Source of the DNA: DATHGT01 sp035317605
Lineage (GTDB): Bacteria > Methylomirabilota > Methylomirabilia > Rokubacteriales > CSP1-6
DNA: 38,739 nucleotides
Reading direction: 5' to 3'
Assembly: GCA_035317605.1 (NCBI GenBank)
Contig: DATHGT010000250.1
Coordinates: 1-38,739 of the forward strand
Shown: in pieces, positions 8,638 through 16,847 of the stretch
How positions within the stretch are numbered: position 1 is the first letter of the stretch
Layout: every line of letters begins with the position of its first letter
Translations under genes and position numbers: made by a program
The notes under the pieces: model-generated
What the model was told of the DNA's origin: nothing
Databases searched by the model: none
The model's input: the letters and a program-made list of their open reading frames with translations, nothing else

Positions 8638-9021
8638 GTGATCACCAAGGAACGCTTCGCCGAAGGGCTCACGCTCCAGCAGTATCTCGCCCAGATGGGG
8701 ATGAACCGCGACCGCTTCGTCCGCGCCTTCGACGCCGCGCGCCCCGACGATCCGGGCGCGCTGGACAAGCTCGGCAACGCCGCGAAGCTTCTCGTGATCA
8801 CGGAAGACTGGTGCGGGACGTCCCTGGCCTATTTCCCGGCCGTGGCCAAGCTCGCGGCCGGTCGCCCCGACATCGAGATGCGCATCTTCCTCCGGGACGA
8901 GAATCCCGACGTGATGGACCAGTTCCTCAAGCGCGGACTCTACCGCTCGATCCCGGTCTTCGCGTTCTTCGACGACGACATGAACGAGCTCGCCCGCTTC
9001 ATCGAGCAACCGCTCGCGTAA
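8638..9021 (+). CDS. Thioredoxin-like protein with a single cysteine
   Basis: A 127-residue protein with a thioredoxin-fold core from about residue 48: LLVITEDWCGTSLAYFPAV, then IEMRIFLRDENPDVMDQF and the cis-proline region IPVFAFF. It matches the thioredoxin family proteins that carry DWCG but have Ser/Thr in place of the second active-site Cys, so it cannot form the usual CxxC disulfide and may act by a monothiol route or not as a reductase. The start is GTG 8638 with a purine-rich ribosome site (ggagggagg) upstream. It is divergent from the enolase-family gene across 42 bases and is followed by a P-loop protein after 29 bases. Confidence 0.75.
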   Translation: MITKERFAEGLTLQQYLAQMGMNRDRFVRAFDAARPDDPGALDKLGNAAKLLVITEDWCGTSLAYFPAVAKLAAGRPDIEMRIFLRDENPDVMDQFLKRGLYRSIPVFAFFDDDMNELARFIEQPLA

Positions 9022-9050
9022 CCGCTGTCTGACATCGCGGACCGTGCGTC

Positions 9051-9605
9051 ATGGCTGACGTCTGGCTGATCTCAGGCATCCCCGGCGCCGGCAAGACCAC
9101 GGTGGCACGGCTCCTCGCCGAGCGACTCGAGCGCTCGGTCTTCATCGAGGGCGACCTGCTCCAGGGCTGGATCGTGTCGGGCAACGTGTGGCCTGGCCAG
9201 GAGCCCGCGGCCGAATCCACCCGCCAGATCCACCTCAACATGCGCAACCAGTGTCTGCTCGCCCAGTCCTACGCCGCCGCCGGCTTCACCCCGATCGTCG
9301 ACTACGTCATCGTGACCCGCGCCGATCTCGACGAGTATCGAGAACAGCTTCGCGGCCTGAACGTTCACCTCGTGGTGCTGCATCCCGGCAAGGATGCGGT
9401 CATCGCGAGGGAGGCCGCGCGGGAGAAGAGTCGCCGCCACAGAGAAAAGCACGGCGTCAGCATCGGGGAACAGTTCGCCGACCTCGAGACGCCTCTGGTC
9501 GAGCAGCTGACCGGCGTCGGCCTCTGGATCGACAACGCCGCCCTCGCCCCCGCCGCGACGGTCGATCTGATCCTCGCCAACCGCGCCCACGCACGGCTGG
9601 CGTGA
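9051..9605 (+). CDS. P-loop kinase-like AAA family protein
   Basis: A 184-residue protein with an N-terminal Walker A, GIPGAGKTT at residues 9-17, followed by FIEGDLLQGW, where Asp lies in the position used for phosphate-acceptor binding in small-molecule kinases and zeta-toxin or chloramphenicol-phosphotransferase relatives. A lid-like basic segment REAAREKSRRHREKHG follows. The overall size and layout suit a cytoplasmic nucleotide-dependent kinase for an unknown small molecule. It lies 29 bases after the thioredoxin-like gene on the same strand, so they probably share a transcript. There is no antitoxin-like neighbour, which argues against a toxin role. Confidence 0.7.
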   Translation: MADVWLISGIPGAGKTTVARLLAERLERSVFIEGDLLQGWIVSGNVWPGQEPAAESTRQIHLNMRNQCLLAQSYAAAGFTPIVDYVIVTRADLDEYREQLRGLNVHLVVLHPGKDAVIAREAAREKSRRHREKHGVSIGEQFADLETPLVEQLTGVGLWIDNAALAPAATVDLILANRAHARLA

Positions 9606-9643
9606 GACCGCTCAGACGCCCGACGAGTCGCCTCGCTCCATTC

Positions 9644-11416
9644 TCAGCGCGGGATGACCGGCAGCGTGACGTGAGACGGATAGCGGCTGTCGTGGAAGAT
9701 CGTCTGGCGCGCGGTCTGCCAGCGTGTGGCCGTCGCCTGGTCTGCTCCAGTGTTCAGGTTGCGGTCGAAGCGGGGGAAGTTGCTGGAGGAGATGTCGAGC
9801 CTCACGCGATGGCCGGGGAGGAAGACGTGGCTCGTCGCCCAGAGATCGATCGTGAGCTTGGTCACCTCGCCCGGGGTCAGCGGCTTCGGCGTCGTGCGTG
9901 ACTCGCGGTAGCGGGCGCGGATGATGCCGTCGGCCAAGTTCTGGGCATAACCGTCCGGACGGACGTCGACGAGCTTGGCGGTGAAGTCGGTGTCGGGCGC
10001 GGTGCTCGCGGCGTAGAGCGTGACCGCGATCGGGCCGGTGACTTCCAGCGGCGCCGTCATCGGCGCGCTCGTGTAGACCAGCACGTCGGCGCGCGACTCG
10101 ACCGGACGCTGGTCCTGAACTCCCATCGCCAGGATCAGCGTGTTGCCGCCGCGCGTGGGCACCGGGTCGGCGGGATCGTAGGTGAACTGGTCCGCGCGCT
10201 CGTCGCCAGGCGCCTCGGGACTCAGCACGCCGTCGCCTCGATCGCTGTTGGCGCCACGGACGCTGTGCAGGTAGAACGGCGTGTAGCGCGTGCGGGCGAG
10301 CGGCCACTCGTGCTCGTCGCGCCAGCGGTTCTCACCCATCACGAAGAGCTTGACCGGCGGCTCGTCGAGAATTCCCGTCTCGACGCCCTTCAGGAAGTGA
10401 TCGAACCAGCGGAGCTGGACGTCGTGCAGGTCGATCATTGCCGCCGGGCCGAAGTCGATGTCGCCGGTGCCGGTGGAGGTCGGGCTCGTGTACGGAAAGA
10501 GATGCGCCCACGGACCGATCAGGAGCTTCTGCGCGCGCCGCGCTGACTCGGTCGCCGCGTTCCGTCGCAGGCCGGCGAAATTGGCGAGGCCGCCGTGAAG
10601 AAAGATGTCGTACCACGACGTCACGTGGTACATCGGCGTCGCGATCTCCGCGTACCGCCGCTCCAGGTTGATCTCCCACCAGTACGGTCCGTCTTCGGGA
10701 TGGCGAAGGTAGTCGGTGTAGTAGGGCGCGACGGGCGCGAGCCAATCCGCCCAGGCCATCAGCGGCAAGCGACGGTACGCTTCGTCGGACACGGGCGGCG
10801 CCCACGGAGTCGGCGCGGGCACGAGCGCGCGCTCCAGCTCGGGCAGCATGGTCGCGCTGAGGCCGCGTCGCGCGATCGTGTCCCGCGCCATCAGCAGCGC
10901 ATAGGGCAGCTGCCAGCCCAGCTCGAACGCCCCGCCCGTGTGATAGGCCCAGCACTGATGGACGTCGGCGCCCGCCGACGCGGGAAACGACGCCACCAGG
11001 TGCGGCGGGCGCGTGGGCGCGAGCAGATACTGCGTCGCGCCGAGATACGACTGCCCCATCGTGCCGACGCGCCCGTTCGAGTACGGCAGCGCGGCGGCCC
11101 ACTCGACCGCGTCGTAACCGTCCTGCGCCTCCCACGTCAGCGGATAGTACTCATCGCCCTCGGAGGCAAACCGCCCGCGCGTGTCCTGGAAGATCACGAC
11201 GTACCCGTGCTCCACGAACACGTCGATGTCCCCCGGCCGTCGCCTCCCCGTCTTGTCATACGGCAGCCGCGACAGCAGCACCGGAAACCGCCCGTTCCCA
11301 TCCGGCCGATACACGTCAGCGCGCAACACCACCCCGTCACGCGTCTTCATCGCCACGTCCTTGTCGACCTGCACGGTGAGCCTCCCCGACCGGCCTCGGC
11401 CGGCGTCACGAAACAT
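9644..11416 (-). CDS. CocE/NonD family hydrolase
   Basis: A 590-residue serine hydrolase of the cocaine esterase / X-Pro dipeptidyl-peptidase type. The N-terminal alpha/beta-hydrolase part has the family opening KTRDGVVLRADVYRPDG, the oxyanion-side segment IFQDTRGRFASEG and the nucleophile Ser123 in GTMGQSYLG. The C-terminal jelly-roll domain (about residues 350-590) contains SAPMTAPLEVTGPI and VRLDISSSNFPRFDRN, both typical. The product hydrolyses esters or acyl-peptides; no signal peptide is obvious. The start at 11416 lies 11 bases from the divergent GTG of the MoxR cassette, so both promoters must overlap the neighbouring genes or be very short. Confidence 0.92.
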   Translation of the reverse strand: MFRDAGRGRSGRLTVQVDKDVAMKTRDGVVLRADVYRPDGNGRFPVLLSRLPYDKTGRRRPGDIDVFVEHGYVVIFQDTRGRFASEGDEYYPLTWEAQDGYDAVEWAAALPYSNGRVGTMGQSYLGATQYLLAPTRPPHLVASFPASAGADVHQCWAYHTGGAFELGWQLPYALLMARDTIARRGLSATMLPELERALVPAPTPWAPPVSDEAYRRLPLMAWADWLAPVAPYYTDYLRHPEDGPYWWEINLERRYAEIATPMYHVTSWYDIFLHGGLANFAGLRRNAATESARRAQKLLIGPWAHLFPYTSPTSTGTGDIDFGPAAMIDLHDVQLRWFDHFLKGVETGILDEPPVKLFVMGENRWRDEHEWPLARTRYTPFYLHSVRGANSDRGDGVLSPEAPGDERADQFTYDPADPVPTRGGNTLILAMGVQDQRPVESRADVLVYTSAPMTAPLEVTGPIAVTLYAASTAPDTDFTAKLVDVRPDGYAQNLADGIIRARYRESRTTPKPLTPGEVTKLTIDLWATSHVFLPGHRVRLDISSSNFPRFDRNLNTGADQATATRWQTARQTIFHDSRYPSHVTLPVIPR

Positions 11417-11427
11417 ACATCCGTCCC

Positions 11428-12360
11428 GTGGTCTTGCGCTCGACGCCTGATCGGGCGATGGTGGCGGGCGTGACGTTTCTGGTGCGGTGGGGGCTGTTGC
11501 CGGTGAGTTTCGTGGTCGGGCTCGCGGCGTTGCTGCGCATGGCGGGGCCGGTGGCGGGCGAGGCAGACGACCTCAAGGGGTTCATTCGGCTGCCGGTGCC
11601 GGTGACGTGGATGATCTACGGGCTCTTCGGACTCGCCGCGCTGGTGTTCCTGATCGGGCTCGCGCGGCGGGTGCTGGGGCGGCGGCGGCGCTCGGGCGAG
11701 GGCGAGCTGCTGCCGGAGCCGACGCCGATGCCGGCGTGGCTGCGCACGCTCACCCAGATCCTGTCGCTCGCCAACTTCGTGCTGATCGCGTATCTCATCT
11801 GGCGCGGTGTCATTCCGTTGACGGAGCTGCTGGCCCTCGGCCGGGGCGCGGTCTCGGGGATCGGCGCCTCCGCGCCGCAGGTGCCGGTCAGCGCGCCCGC
11901 GCTGTTGACGTGGACGTTCGGCGTGCTCGCGGTGGTGGCCGCGGTGGTCGCGCTGGCTCTCGCGCTCTGGGTCGGCTTCGGCGACCGCCTCGCCGAGTGG
12001 TGGACGCGACGCGAGGAAGAGGCGCCCCTTTCGGAAGCCGCCGCCCGGGAGCCCCTCGAAGATCCGCGCGCCGAGCCGGACCCGCGGCGCGCTATCATGC
12101 GCTGCTATGCGAGCTTCGAGCGGGTGGCGGCGGATTGGGGCGTCACGCGGCGCCCGTGGCACACGCCAGCGGAATTCATGCGCGAGGCGATCCGGCGCCT
12201 GGCCGCGCCGCGGGGCGCCGTGCCCACGCTGACTTCCCTGTTCGAGCTGGCGCGGTTCAGCCACAGGGCGCTCGGTCCCGTCGAGCGCGGGCGCGCCCTC
12301 GAGGCGCTGGACGAGATCACCACCGCGCGGAAGGAGCCAGGGGTCGATGCCGCCACCTGA
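11428..12360 (+). CDS. DUF4129 domain-containing membrane protein
   Basis: A 310-residue protein with about four transmembrane segments (near residues 15-38, 60-80, 110-130 and 155-178) and a cytoplasmic C-terminal DUF4129 domain, visible in CYASFERVAADWGVTRRPWH and the Ser/Leu-rich LFELARFSHRALG. DUF4129 is commonly found with MoxR and DUF58 genes, as here. GTG 11428 is used because a second in-frame ATG (11458) would shorten only a non-conserved stretch; either is possible. It overlaps the next gene by 14 bases and heads a five-gene cassette. The function of the domain is not known; a role in assembling or tuning membrane or periplasmic complexes with MoxR is inferred. Confidence 0.82.
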   Translation: MVLRSTPDRAMVAGVTFLVRWGLLPVSFVVGLAALLRMAGPVAGEADDLKGFIRLPVPVTWMIYGLFGLAALVFLIGLARRVLGRRRRSGEGELLPEPTPMPAWLRTLTQILSLANFVLIAYLIWRGVIPLTELLALGRGAVSGIGASAPQVPVSAPALLTWTFGVLAVVAAVVALALALWVGFGDRLAEWWTRREEEAPLSEAAAREPLEDPRAEPDPRRAIMRCYASFERVAADWGVTRRPWHTPAEFMREAIRRLAAPRGAVPTLTSLFELARFSHRALGPVERGRALEALDEITTARKEPGVDAAT

Positions 12361-12808
12361 CGAACGGGCCGCGCTCCGCCTCGTCGCGCGTGCCTTCGTC
12401 GCGGTGCTCGTCCTGCTGGTGGCCATTCCGTCGTATCTCACGCTGGCGCCGGGGTGGCGACCGCTGGCCGGGCGGCTGGCCTGCGCGCTGCTGGTGGCCT
12501 TCGGCGGCGTCCGCATCGTGCGCTCCGTCCGCGGCGCGATGGCGGGCCACGCGCCGTCGGCCCTCGACGCGCCGTCGCCGCGGGCGCAGGCCCCCGATCT
12601 CGACGAGCGCTTTCTCAGACTGCGCGACGAGCTGCGCTTCAGCGTGCGCAGCCGTCAATACTTCGACACGATCCTGTGGCCGCAGCTCTGCCGCCTCAGT
12701 CACGCCGATCTTCCCCGCCCGGCCGAGCGACGACGCGGGCCGGGGCGCGACGGCCCCTCGCTGAGCACGCTCGAGCGGATCGTCGCCGCCATCGAGGGGC
12801 GCGCGTGA
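12347..12808 (+). CDS. Small membrane protein of the MoxR cassette
   Basis: A 153-residue protein with two hydrophobic segments near residues 16-33 and 42-58 followed by a soluble, charged domain (LDERFLRLRDELRFSVRSRQ). I do not recognise a named family. Its position, overlapping DUF4129 by 14 bases and the MoxR start by 4 (GTGA), is the place where small membrane proteins are found in MoxR-DUF58 clusters, so it is likely a component of the same system. No catalytic motif is visible. Confidence 0.7.
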   Translation: MPPPDERAALRLVARAFVAVLVLLVAIPSYLTLAPGWRPLAGRLACALLVAFGGVRIVRSVRGAMAGHAPSALDAPSPRAQAPDLDERFLRLRDELRFSVRSRQYFDTILWPQLCRLSHADLPRPAERRRGPGRDGPSLSTLERIVAAIEGRA

Positions 12809-13761
12809 AGATCGACGCCGTCGCCGACCGCTGCCAGGAGATCCTCGCCGCGCTCTCGCAGGTGATCGTCGGCAAGCACGACGTGCTCGAGCAGATCCTG
12901 GCCGGGGTGCTGGCCAACGGCCACATCCTGATCGAGGACTATCCGGGGCTGGCCAAGACCCTGATCGCCCGGCTGGTCTCGGCCACGCTCGGATTGGGGT
13001 TCAAGCGCATCCAGTTCACGCCCGATCTGTTGCCCAGCGACATCACCGGCAGCTTCCTCTACGATCAGCGGCAGGCGCGCTTCGAGTTCCGCCAGGGACC
13101 GATCTTCACCCACCTGCTGCTCGCCGACGAGATCAACCGGGCCACCCCCAAGACCCAGAGCGCGCTGCTGGAAGCCATGCAGGAATCCCAGGTGACGGTC
13201 GAGGGCGAGCGCTTCGTGCTGGAGCCGCCGTTCCTGGTGATCGCCACCCAGAATCCCATCGAGCTGGAGGGCACCTATCCGTTGCCAGAGGCCCAGCTTG
13301 ACCGGTTCCTCATGCGCCTGGCCGTGGGCTATCCGGACGTCGACGAGGAAGTCGAGATCCTGGCCCGGCGCCAGCGCGTCCGCGACGATACGGTGACCCT
13401 CGAGCCGGTGACCTCGCGCGACGAGCTCCTGGCCATGCAGCGAAGCCTGGAGGACGTGCACGTGGCGCCGGTGACCGAGCGCTACATCGTCGACGTCGTG
13501 CGGGCCACCCGCGCCGATCACCGCGTTGCCCTCGGCGCCTCGCCGCGCGGCGCGCTGGCCCTGCTCAAGCTCTCGCGGGCGGTGGCCGCGCTGCGCCGGC
13601 GCGATTTCGTGCTGCCCGACGACGTGAAGGGCATGGCCGTCCCCGCCCTCGCCCACCGGATCATCCTCAAGCCCGAGCTGTGGGCCTCGCGCGTCTCCCC
13701 CGCGCAGGTCGTGCAGGGACTGCTCGCTCAGGTGCCGGTGCCCGGGCCGACCGCTCCATGA
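12805..13761 (+). CDS. MoxR family AAA+ ATPase
   Basis: A 318-residue chaperone-like ATPase starting at GTG 12805. Walker A has the MoxR form EDYPGLAKT at residues 44-52, Walker B is LLLADE at 104-109 followed by INRA, and sensor-1 Asn150 lies in VIATQNPIELEGTYPLPEAQ. The C-terminal lid includes ASPRGALALLK. MoxR ATPases help mature or activate partner complexes, generally with VWA or DUF58 proteins. The next gene is DUF58 and overlaps by ATGA, which fits. A named target (for example a dehydrogenase) cannot be assigned; the PQQ dehydrogenases further on are not linked to this cassette. Confidence 0.95.
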   Translation: MKIDAVADRCQEILAALSQVIVGKHDVLEQILAGVLANGHILIEDYPGLAKTLIARLVSATLGLGFKRIQFTPDLLPSDITGSFLYDQRQARFEFRQGPIFTHLLLADEINRATPKTQSALLEAMQESQVTVEGERFVLEPPFLVIATQNPIELEGTYPLPEAQLDRFLMRLAVGYPDVDEEVEILARRQRVRDDTVTLEPVTSRDELLAMQRSLEDVHVAPVTERYIVDVVRATRADHRVALGASPRGALALLKLSRAVAALRRRDFVLPDDVKGMAVPALAHRIILKPELWASRVSPAQVVQGLLAQVPVPGPTAP

Positions 13762-15038
13762 CCGGGCGAGTGACACCGCTCGGGCTGGCGCTGCTCAGCG
13801 CCGCCGCCTGGGCGCTGTCGCTCGGTGTCCTGTTCGCGCGTCCGGAGCCCTTGATCGCCACCATCCCGCTCGCCCTCGTGTTGCTCACGCTCGCGCTCCC
13901 CCGTCGGGCTCCCGAGTACGCGCTGACCTGTGCGCTGTCCGCCGACCGCGTGTTCGAGGACGAGGGCGTCACGGTCACGATCACGCTGACCGCGACGTCG
14001 CCCTTGGCGGTCGTGATCCTGCGCGGTCCCCTCGCCCGCGACGTCGAGCTGGCCTCCGGCAAGCACCGCGCGGTGACGAGCCTCGGCCCCGGCGAGACCG
14101 CGCGCGTCAGCTACGACGTGCGCTGCCCCGTCCGCGGCGTCCACGACTTCGGACACATCGTCGTCCACGTGCGCGACCGCTTCGGTATCCGCGCGTGGGA
14201 ACGGCACCACGCCGAGCCGCGCGTGCTGCGCGTCTATCCCCGCGTCGCTCCCGTGCGAAGCCTGCCGCGCCCGCTCCGCACGCAGGCGTCGGTCGGCGAC
14301 TACGTGTCGAAGGCCCTCGGCGAGGGCATCGAGCCCGGCGAGATCCGCCAGTTCGCGCCCGGTGACGCGATCCGCCAGGTCAACTGGCGCGCCTCGCTCC
14401 GGCTCGGCAGCCTCTACGTGACCCAGCACCATCGCGAGCACAACGCCGACGTGGTGCTGATGCTCGACACGCTGGCCCAGGTCGGCGCCGCCCACGCCAC
14501 CACGCTGGACTGGAGCGTGCGGGCCGCCGCGTCGCTGGCCACCGCGTACCTCGCGCGCAAGGATCGGGTCGGGCTCATCAACTGCGGCGGGACCATCGAC
14601 TGGGTGCGGCCGGGCTCCGGGCGCGTGCAGTACGAGCGGCTGGCCGACACGCTCCTGCGCGCCACCGTGGTCTTCACCTACGTGCAGAAGAGTCTGGCGT
14701 TCGTGCCGCCCCGCGTGCTGCCGCCCCACGCGCTGGTGATCGCGATCACTCCGCTGCTCGACCCGCGCTTCACCCGCACCGCCCTCGATCTCGCCGCGCG
14801 CGGCTTCGACCTCGTGGTCGTCGCGGTGTCGCCGGTGGACGTCACGCGAGCCACGCTGCCCGCCTCGGCCCTGAACGATCTGGCCTGCCGGCTGTGGGCG
14901 CTCGACCGCGTCACCCAGCTCGACGAGTTCCGCCGCCACGGCATCCCCGTGCTCGAGTGGAACGCGGCGTCCGAACCGCTCGAGGCGGCCCTGGCCGGAT
15001 TCCACCGCCGGCGCGCCCGATTGGCCACGGCGGGATGA
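13758..15038 (+). CDS. DUF58 domain-containing protein
   Basis: A 426-residue membrane-anchored protein with two N-terminal hydrophobic helices (residues ~8-45), a beta-rich middle region and the DUF58 signature near residues 195-225 (GIEPGEIRQFAPGDAIRQVN, then WRASLRLGSLYV). The segment after it (DVVLMLDT) begins a VWA-like fold, with a D-x-L-x-T form of the metal-site region. DUF58 proteins are encoded with MoxR ATPases and are thought to be their partners or scaffolds. ATG 13758 overlaps the MoxR stop, and the stop overlaps the next ATG at 15035. Confidence 0.92.
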   Translation: MTGRVTPLGLALLSAAAWALSLGVLFARPEPLIATIPLALVLLTLALPRRAPEYALTCALSADRVFEDEGVTVTITLTATSPLAVVILRGPLARDVELASGKHRAVTSLGPGETARVSYDVRCPVRGVHDFGHIVVHVRDRFGIRAWERHHAEPRVLRVYPRVAPVRSLPRPLRTQASVGDYVSKALGEGIEPGEIRQFAPGDAIRQVNWRASLRLGSLYVTQHHREHNADVVLMLDTLAQVGAAHATTLDWSVRAAASLATAYLARKDRVGLINCGGTIDWVRPGSGRVQYERLADTLLRATVVFTYVQKSLAFVPPRVLPPHALVIAITPLLDPRFTRTALDLAARGFDLVVVAVSPVDVTRATLPASALNDLACRLWALDRVTQLDEFRRHGIPVLEWNAASEPLEAALAGFHRRRARLATAG

Positions 15039-15538
15039 TCCGGATCCCCGCGGCGGCGCTCGCGCTCGTGCTGTTCGTCATTCCCTGGACCATCGCGCTG
15101 GCGAAGCCGGTCGCGGTCGCTGGAGGAGTCGCCCTCGCGCTCGCGGGCGTGGGCATCGGCGGACTCTGGCGCGCGCCCCTGCTCGCCTCGGCCTGCGTGT
15201 TCCTGATCGAGTACACCGGCGCGCTGTGGCTGGCGCGCGCGCCCGTCGGTGTGTGGGGAGCCGTCGCCTTCGGTCTCGCGCTGCTGCTCCTGCTCGCGTC
15301 GATCGAGCTGGGGCGCGGCGGTCGCCGCGCGACGATCGACACGCGGGTGCTCCGATCCCAGTGCGCCGCCTGGCTGGGGTTCACCACCGCGACGCTCGGC
15401 GCGACCCTGCTCGGCCTCAGCCTCGCCAGCGGCCTCACCGCGTCGATCCCGTTCACGGCGGCGCCGTTCCTCGCCGGCCTCGCCGTGCTCGGTGTCCTCT
15501 TCGCGCTCGCGACCATCGTCAAACGCCCGGCGCGCTAG
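15035..15538 (+). CDS. Membrane protein closing the MoxR cassette
   Basis: A 167-residue, almost wholly hydrophobic protein with about five predicted membrane helices, from IPAAALALVLFVIPWTIALA to the C-terminal LAGLAVLGVLFALATIVKR. I recognise no family. It is translationally coupled to DUF58 by ATGA and ends just before a palindromic element, so it is the last gene of the cassette. It may correspond to the membrane-spanning proteins often found beside DUF58 genes; that is inference from position only. Confidence 0.68.
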   Translation: MIRIPAAALALVLFVIPWTIALAKPVAVAGGVALALAGVGIGGLWRAPLLASACVFLIEYTGALWLARAPVGVWGAVAFGLALLLLLASIELGRGGRRATIDTRVLRSQCAAWLGFTTATLGATLLGLSLASGLTASIPFTAAPFLAGLAVLGVLFALATIVKRPAR

Positions 15539-15544
15539 CAGCCC

Positions 15545-15670
15545 GCAGGCTGCTGAAAACGGTCCAGATGCGAGGCGGCGCCCGAAAGCCGCACGCGAGC
15601 CGTACTCCTGTACGGTGAGCGCGCGGCCGAGGGCGCCAACGAAGCAGATGGGCCGTTTTCGGCAGCCTGC
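15545..15670. repeat. 126-nt imperfect palindrome (MITE/REPIN-like element)
   Basis: The left end gcaggctgctgaaaacgg (15545-15562) matches the reverse complement of the right end (15653-15670) at 17 of 18 positions. The match continues with lower identity through cgccc blocks to a perfect centre, ccgtac-tcct-gtacgg (15600-15615). The geometric centre of the ends and of the core coincide at 15607.5, so the whole element is one palindrome. It lies between the MoxR cassette and the MetE-like gene. From memory, ends like this occur as multicopy intergenic repeats in several soil phyla; no second copy is in this window. It could also act as a transcription terminator for the cassette. Confidence 0.75.
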
Positions 15671-15678
15671 GCTCGCGG

Positions 15679-15690
15679 TATAGTCTCGGA
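15679..15690 (+). promoter_or_regulatory. Putative -10 box for a leaderless MetE-like transcript
   Basis: tatagt at 15679-15684 lies six bases before the ATG at 15691, with no Shine-Dalgarno sequence. Transcription from this box would begin at or next to the ATG. No good -35 hexamer is seen, and the upstream side is the end of the palindromic repeat. Confidence 0.45.
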
Positions 15691-16845
15691 ATGAAACGCA
15701 GCGAGACCCGCATCCTGACCACCCACGTCGGCAGCCTGCCCCGTCCCCCCGCGCTCCGCGACTTGCTCGTCAGCCAGGACCGCGGCGAATCCGTCGACGC
15801 CGCCGCCCTCGCCCGCGAGGCCGAGGCCGCCGTGCGCCACGTCGTGGCGCGACAGCGCGAGGCCGGCATCGACGTCGGCAACGACGGCGAGCAGCCGCGC
15901 GTGGGATTCTCTACGTACCCCGCCAAGCGCATGAGCGGGTTCGGCGGGGCCAGCAAGCGACGGATGGCGCTCGACATCGCCGAGCACCCGGACTACCTGG
16001 CGCGGCTCACCCGCCAGCGCGTGGGCGCGGCGCGGATCAACGACGCCCCGCAGGCCGTGGCCGAGGTCGCCTACACCGATCTCGGCGAAGCCGAGGCGGA
16101 GTGCGAGCTGTTCGCCCGCTCCGGCGGCCACGAGGGCTTCGCGGAAGCGTTCATGACCGCGGCCTCACCGGGCGTCATCGCGACCATCATGCTCGACGCG
16201 TACTACGGTTCGCACGAGCGGTACATCCGCGCGCTGGCCCGCGAGATGCGCAAGGAATACGAGCTGATCGTGTCCCGCGGCTTCGTGCTCCAGCTCGATT
16301 GCCCCGACCTCGCGATGGAGCGCGCCCGCTTCTTCCAGGACGAGTCGCTCGACGGCTTCCTGCAAGCCGTCGCCCTGCACATCGACGCGATCAACGAGGC
16401 GATCGCCAACATCCCGCGCGACCGGGTGCGCCTGCATCTCTGCTGGGGAAACTACGACGGCCCGCACACCCACGACGTCCCGCTGGAGCCGCTATTGCCC
16501 ATCATCTATCGCGCCCGCGTCGGCGCGCTGGTCCTGCCGCTGGCCACCCCGCGCCACCAGCACGAGCTGAAAGTCTTCCGCGCCCATCCGCTCCCCGCCG
16601 ACATGCTGTTCGTCCCCGGCGTGATCGATTCCACGATCAACGTGGTCGAGCACCCGGAAGTCGTGGCCGACCGCATCGTGGCCGCGGTCGAGACCATCGG
16701 CGACCGCTCGCGCGTGCTGGCCGGCGTCGACTGCGGCTTCGGCACCTTCGCCGGCTCCCAGCTCGTCGAGGAAAGCATCGTGTGGTCGAAGCTCCGCGCC
16801 CTGCGAGACGGCGCGGGGCTCGCCACCAAGCGCCTCTGGAAGTAG
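15691..16845 (+). CDS. MetE C-terminal-like (cobalamin-independent methionine synthase family) protein
   Basis: A 384-residue TIM-barrel protein. The opening RILTTHVGSLPRPPALRDLL and the segment LHLCWGNYDGPHTHDVPLEP match the stand-alone MetE-C-like family, whose members transfer methyl or alkyl groups to thiols at a zinc site. Candidate zinc ligands His249 and Cys251 (HLCWG) and Cys348 (VDCGFGTF) are present. The fourth ligand, a Glu in the motif FExANPRHEHE of relatives, aligns with Pro283 in VLPLATPRHQHE, so the site looks incomplete. It lacks the N-terminal half of full MetE and is unlikely to be the main methionine synthase. It converges on the SDR gene with two bases between stops. Confidence 0.85.
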   Translation: MKRSETRILTTHVGSLPRPPALRDLLVSQDRGESVDAAALAREAEAAVRHVVARQREAGIDVGNDGEQPRVGFSTYPAKRMSGFGGASKRRMALDIAEHPDYLARLTRQRVGAARINDAPQAVAEVAYTDLGEAEAECELFARSGGHEGFAEAFMTAASPGVIATIMLDAYYGSHERYIRALAREMRKEYELIVSRGFVLQLDCPDLAMERARFFQDESLDGFLQAVALHIDAINEAIANIPRDRVRLHLCWGNYDGPHTHDVPLEPLLPIIYRARVGALVLPLATPRHQHELKVFRAHPLPADMLFVPGVIDSTINVVEHPEVVADRIVAAVETIGDRSRVLAGVDCGFGTFAGSQLVEESIVWSKLRALRDGAGLATKRLWK

Positions 16846-16847
16846 CT

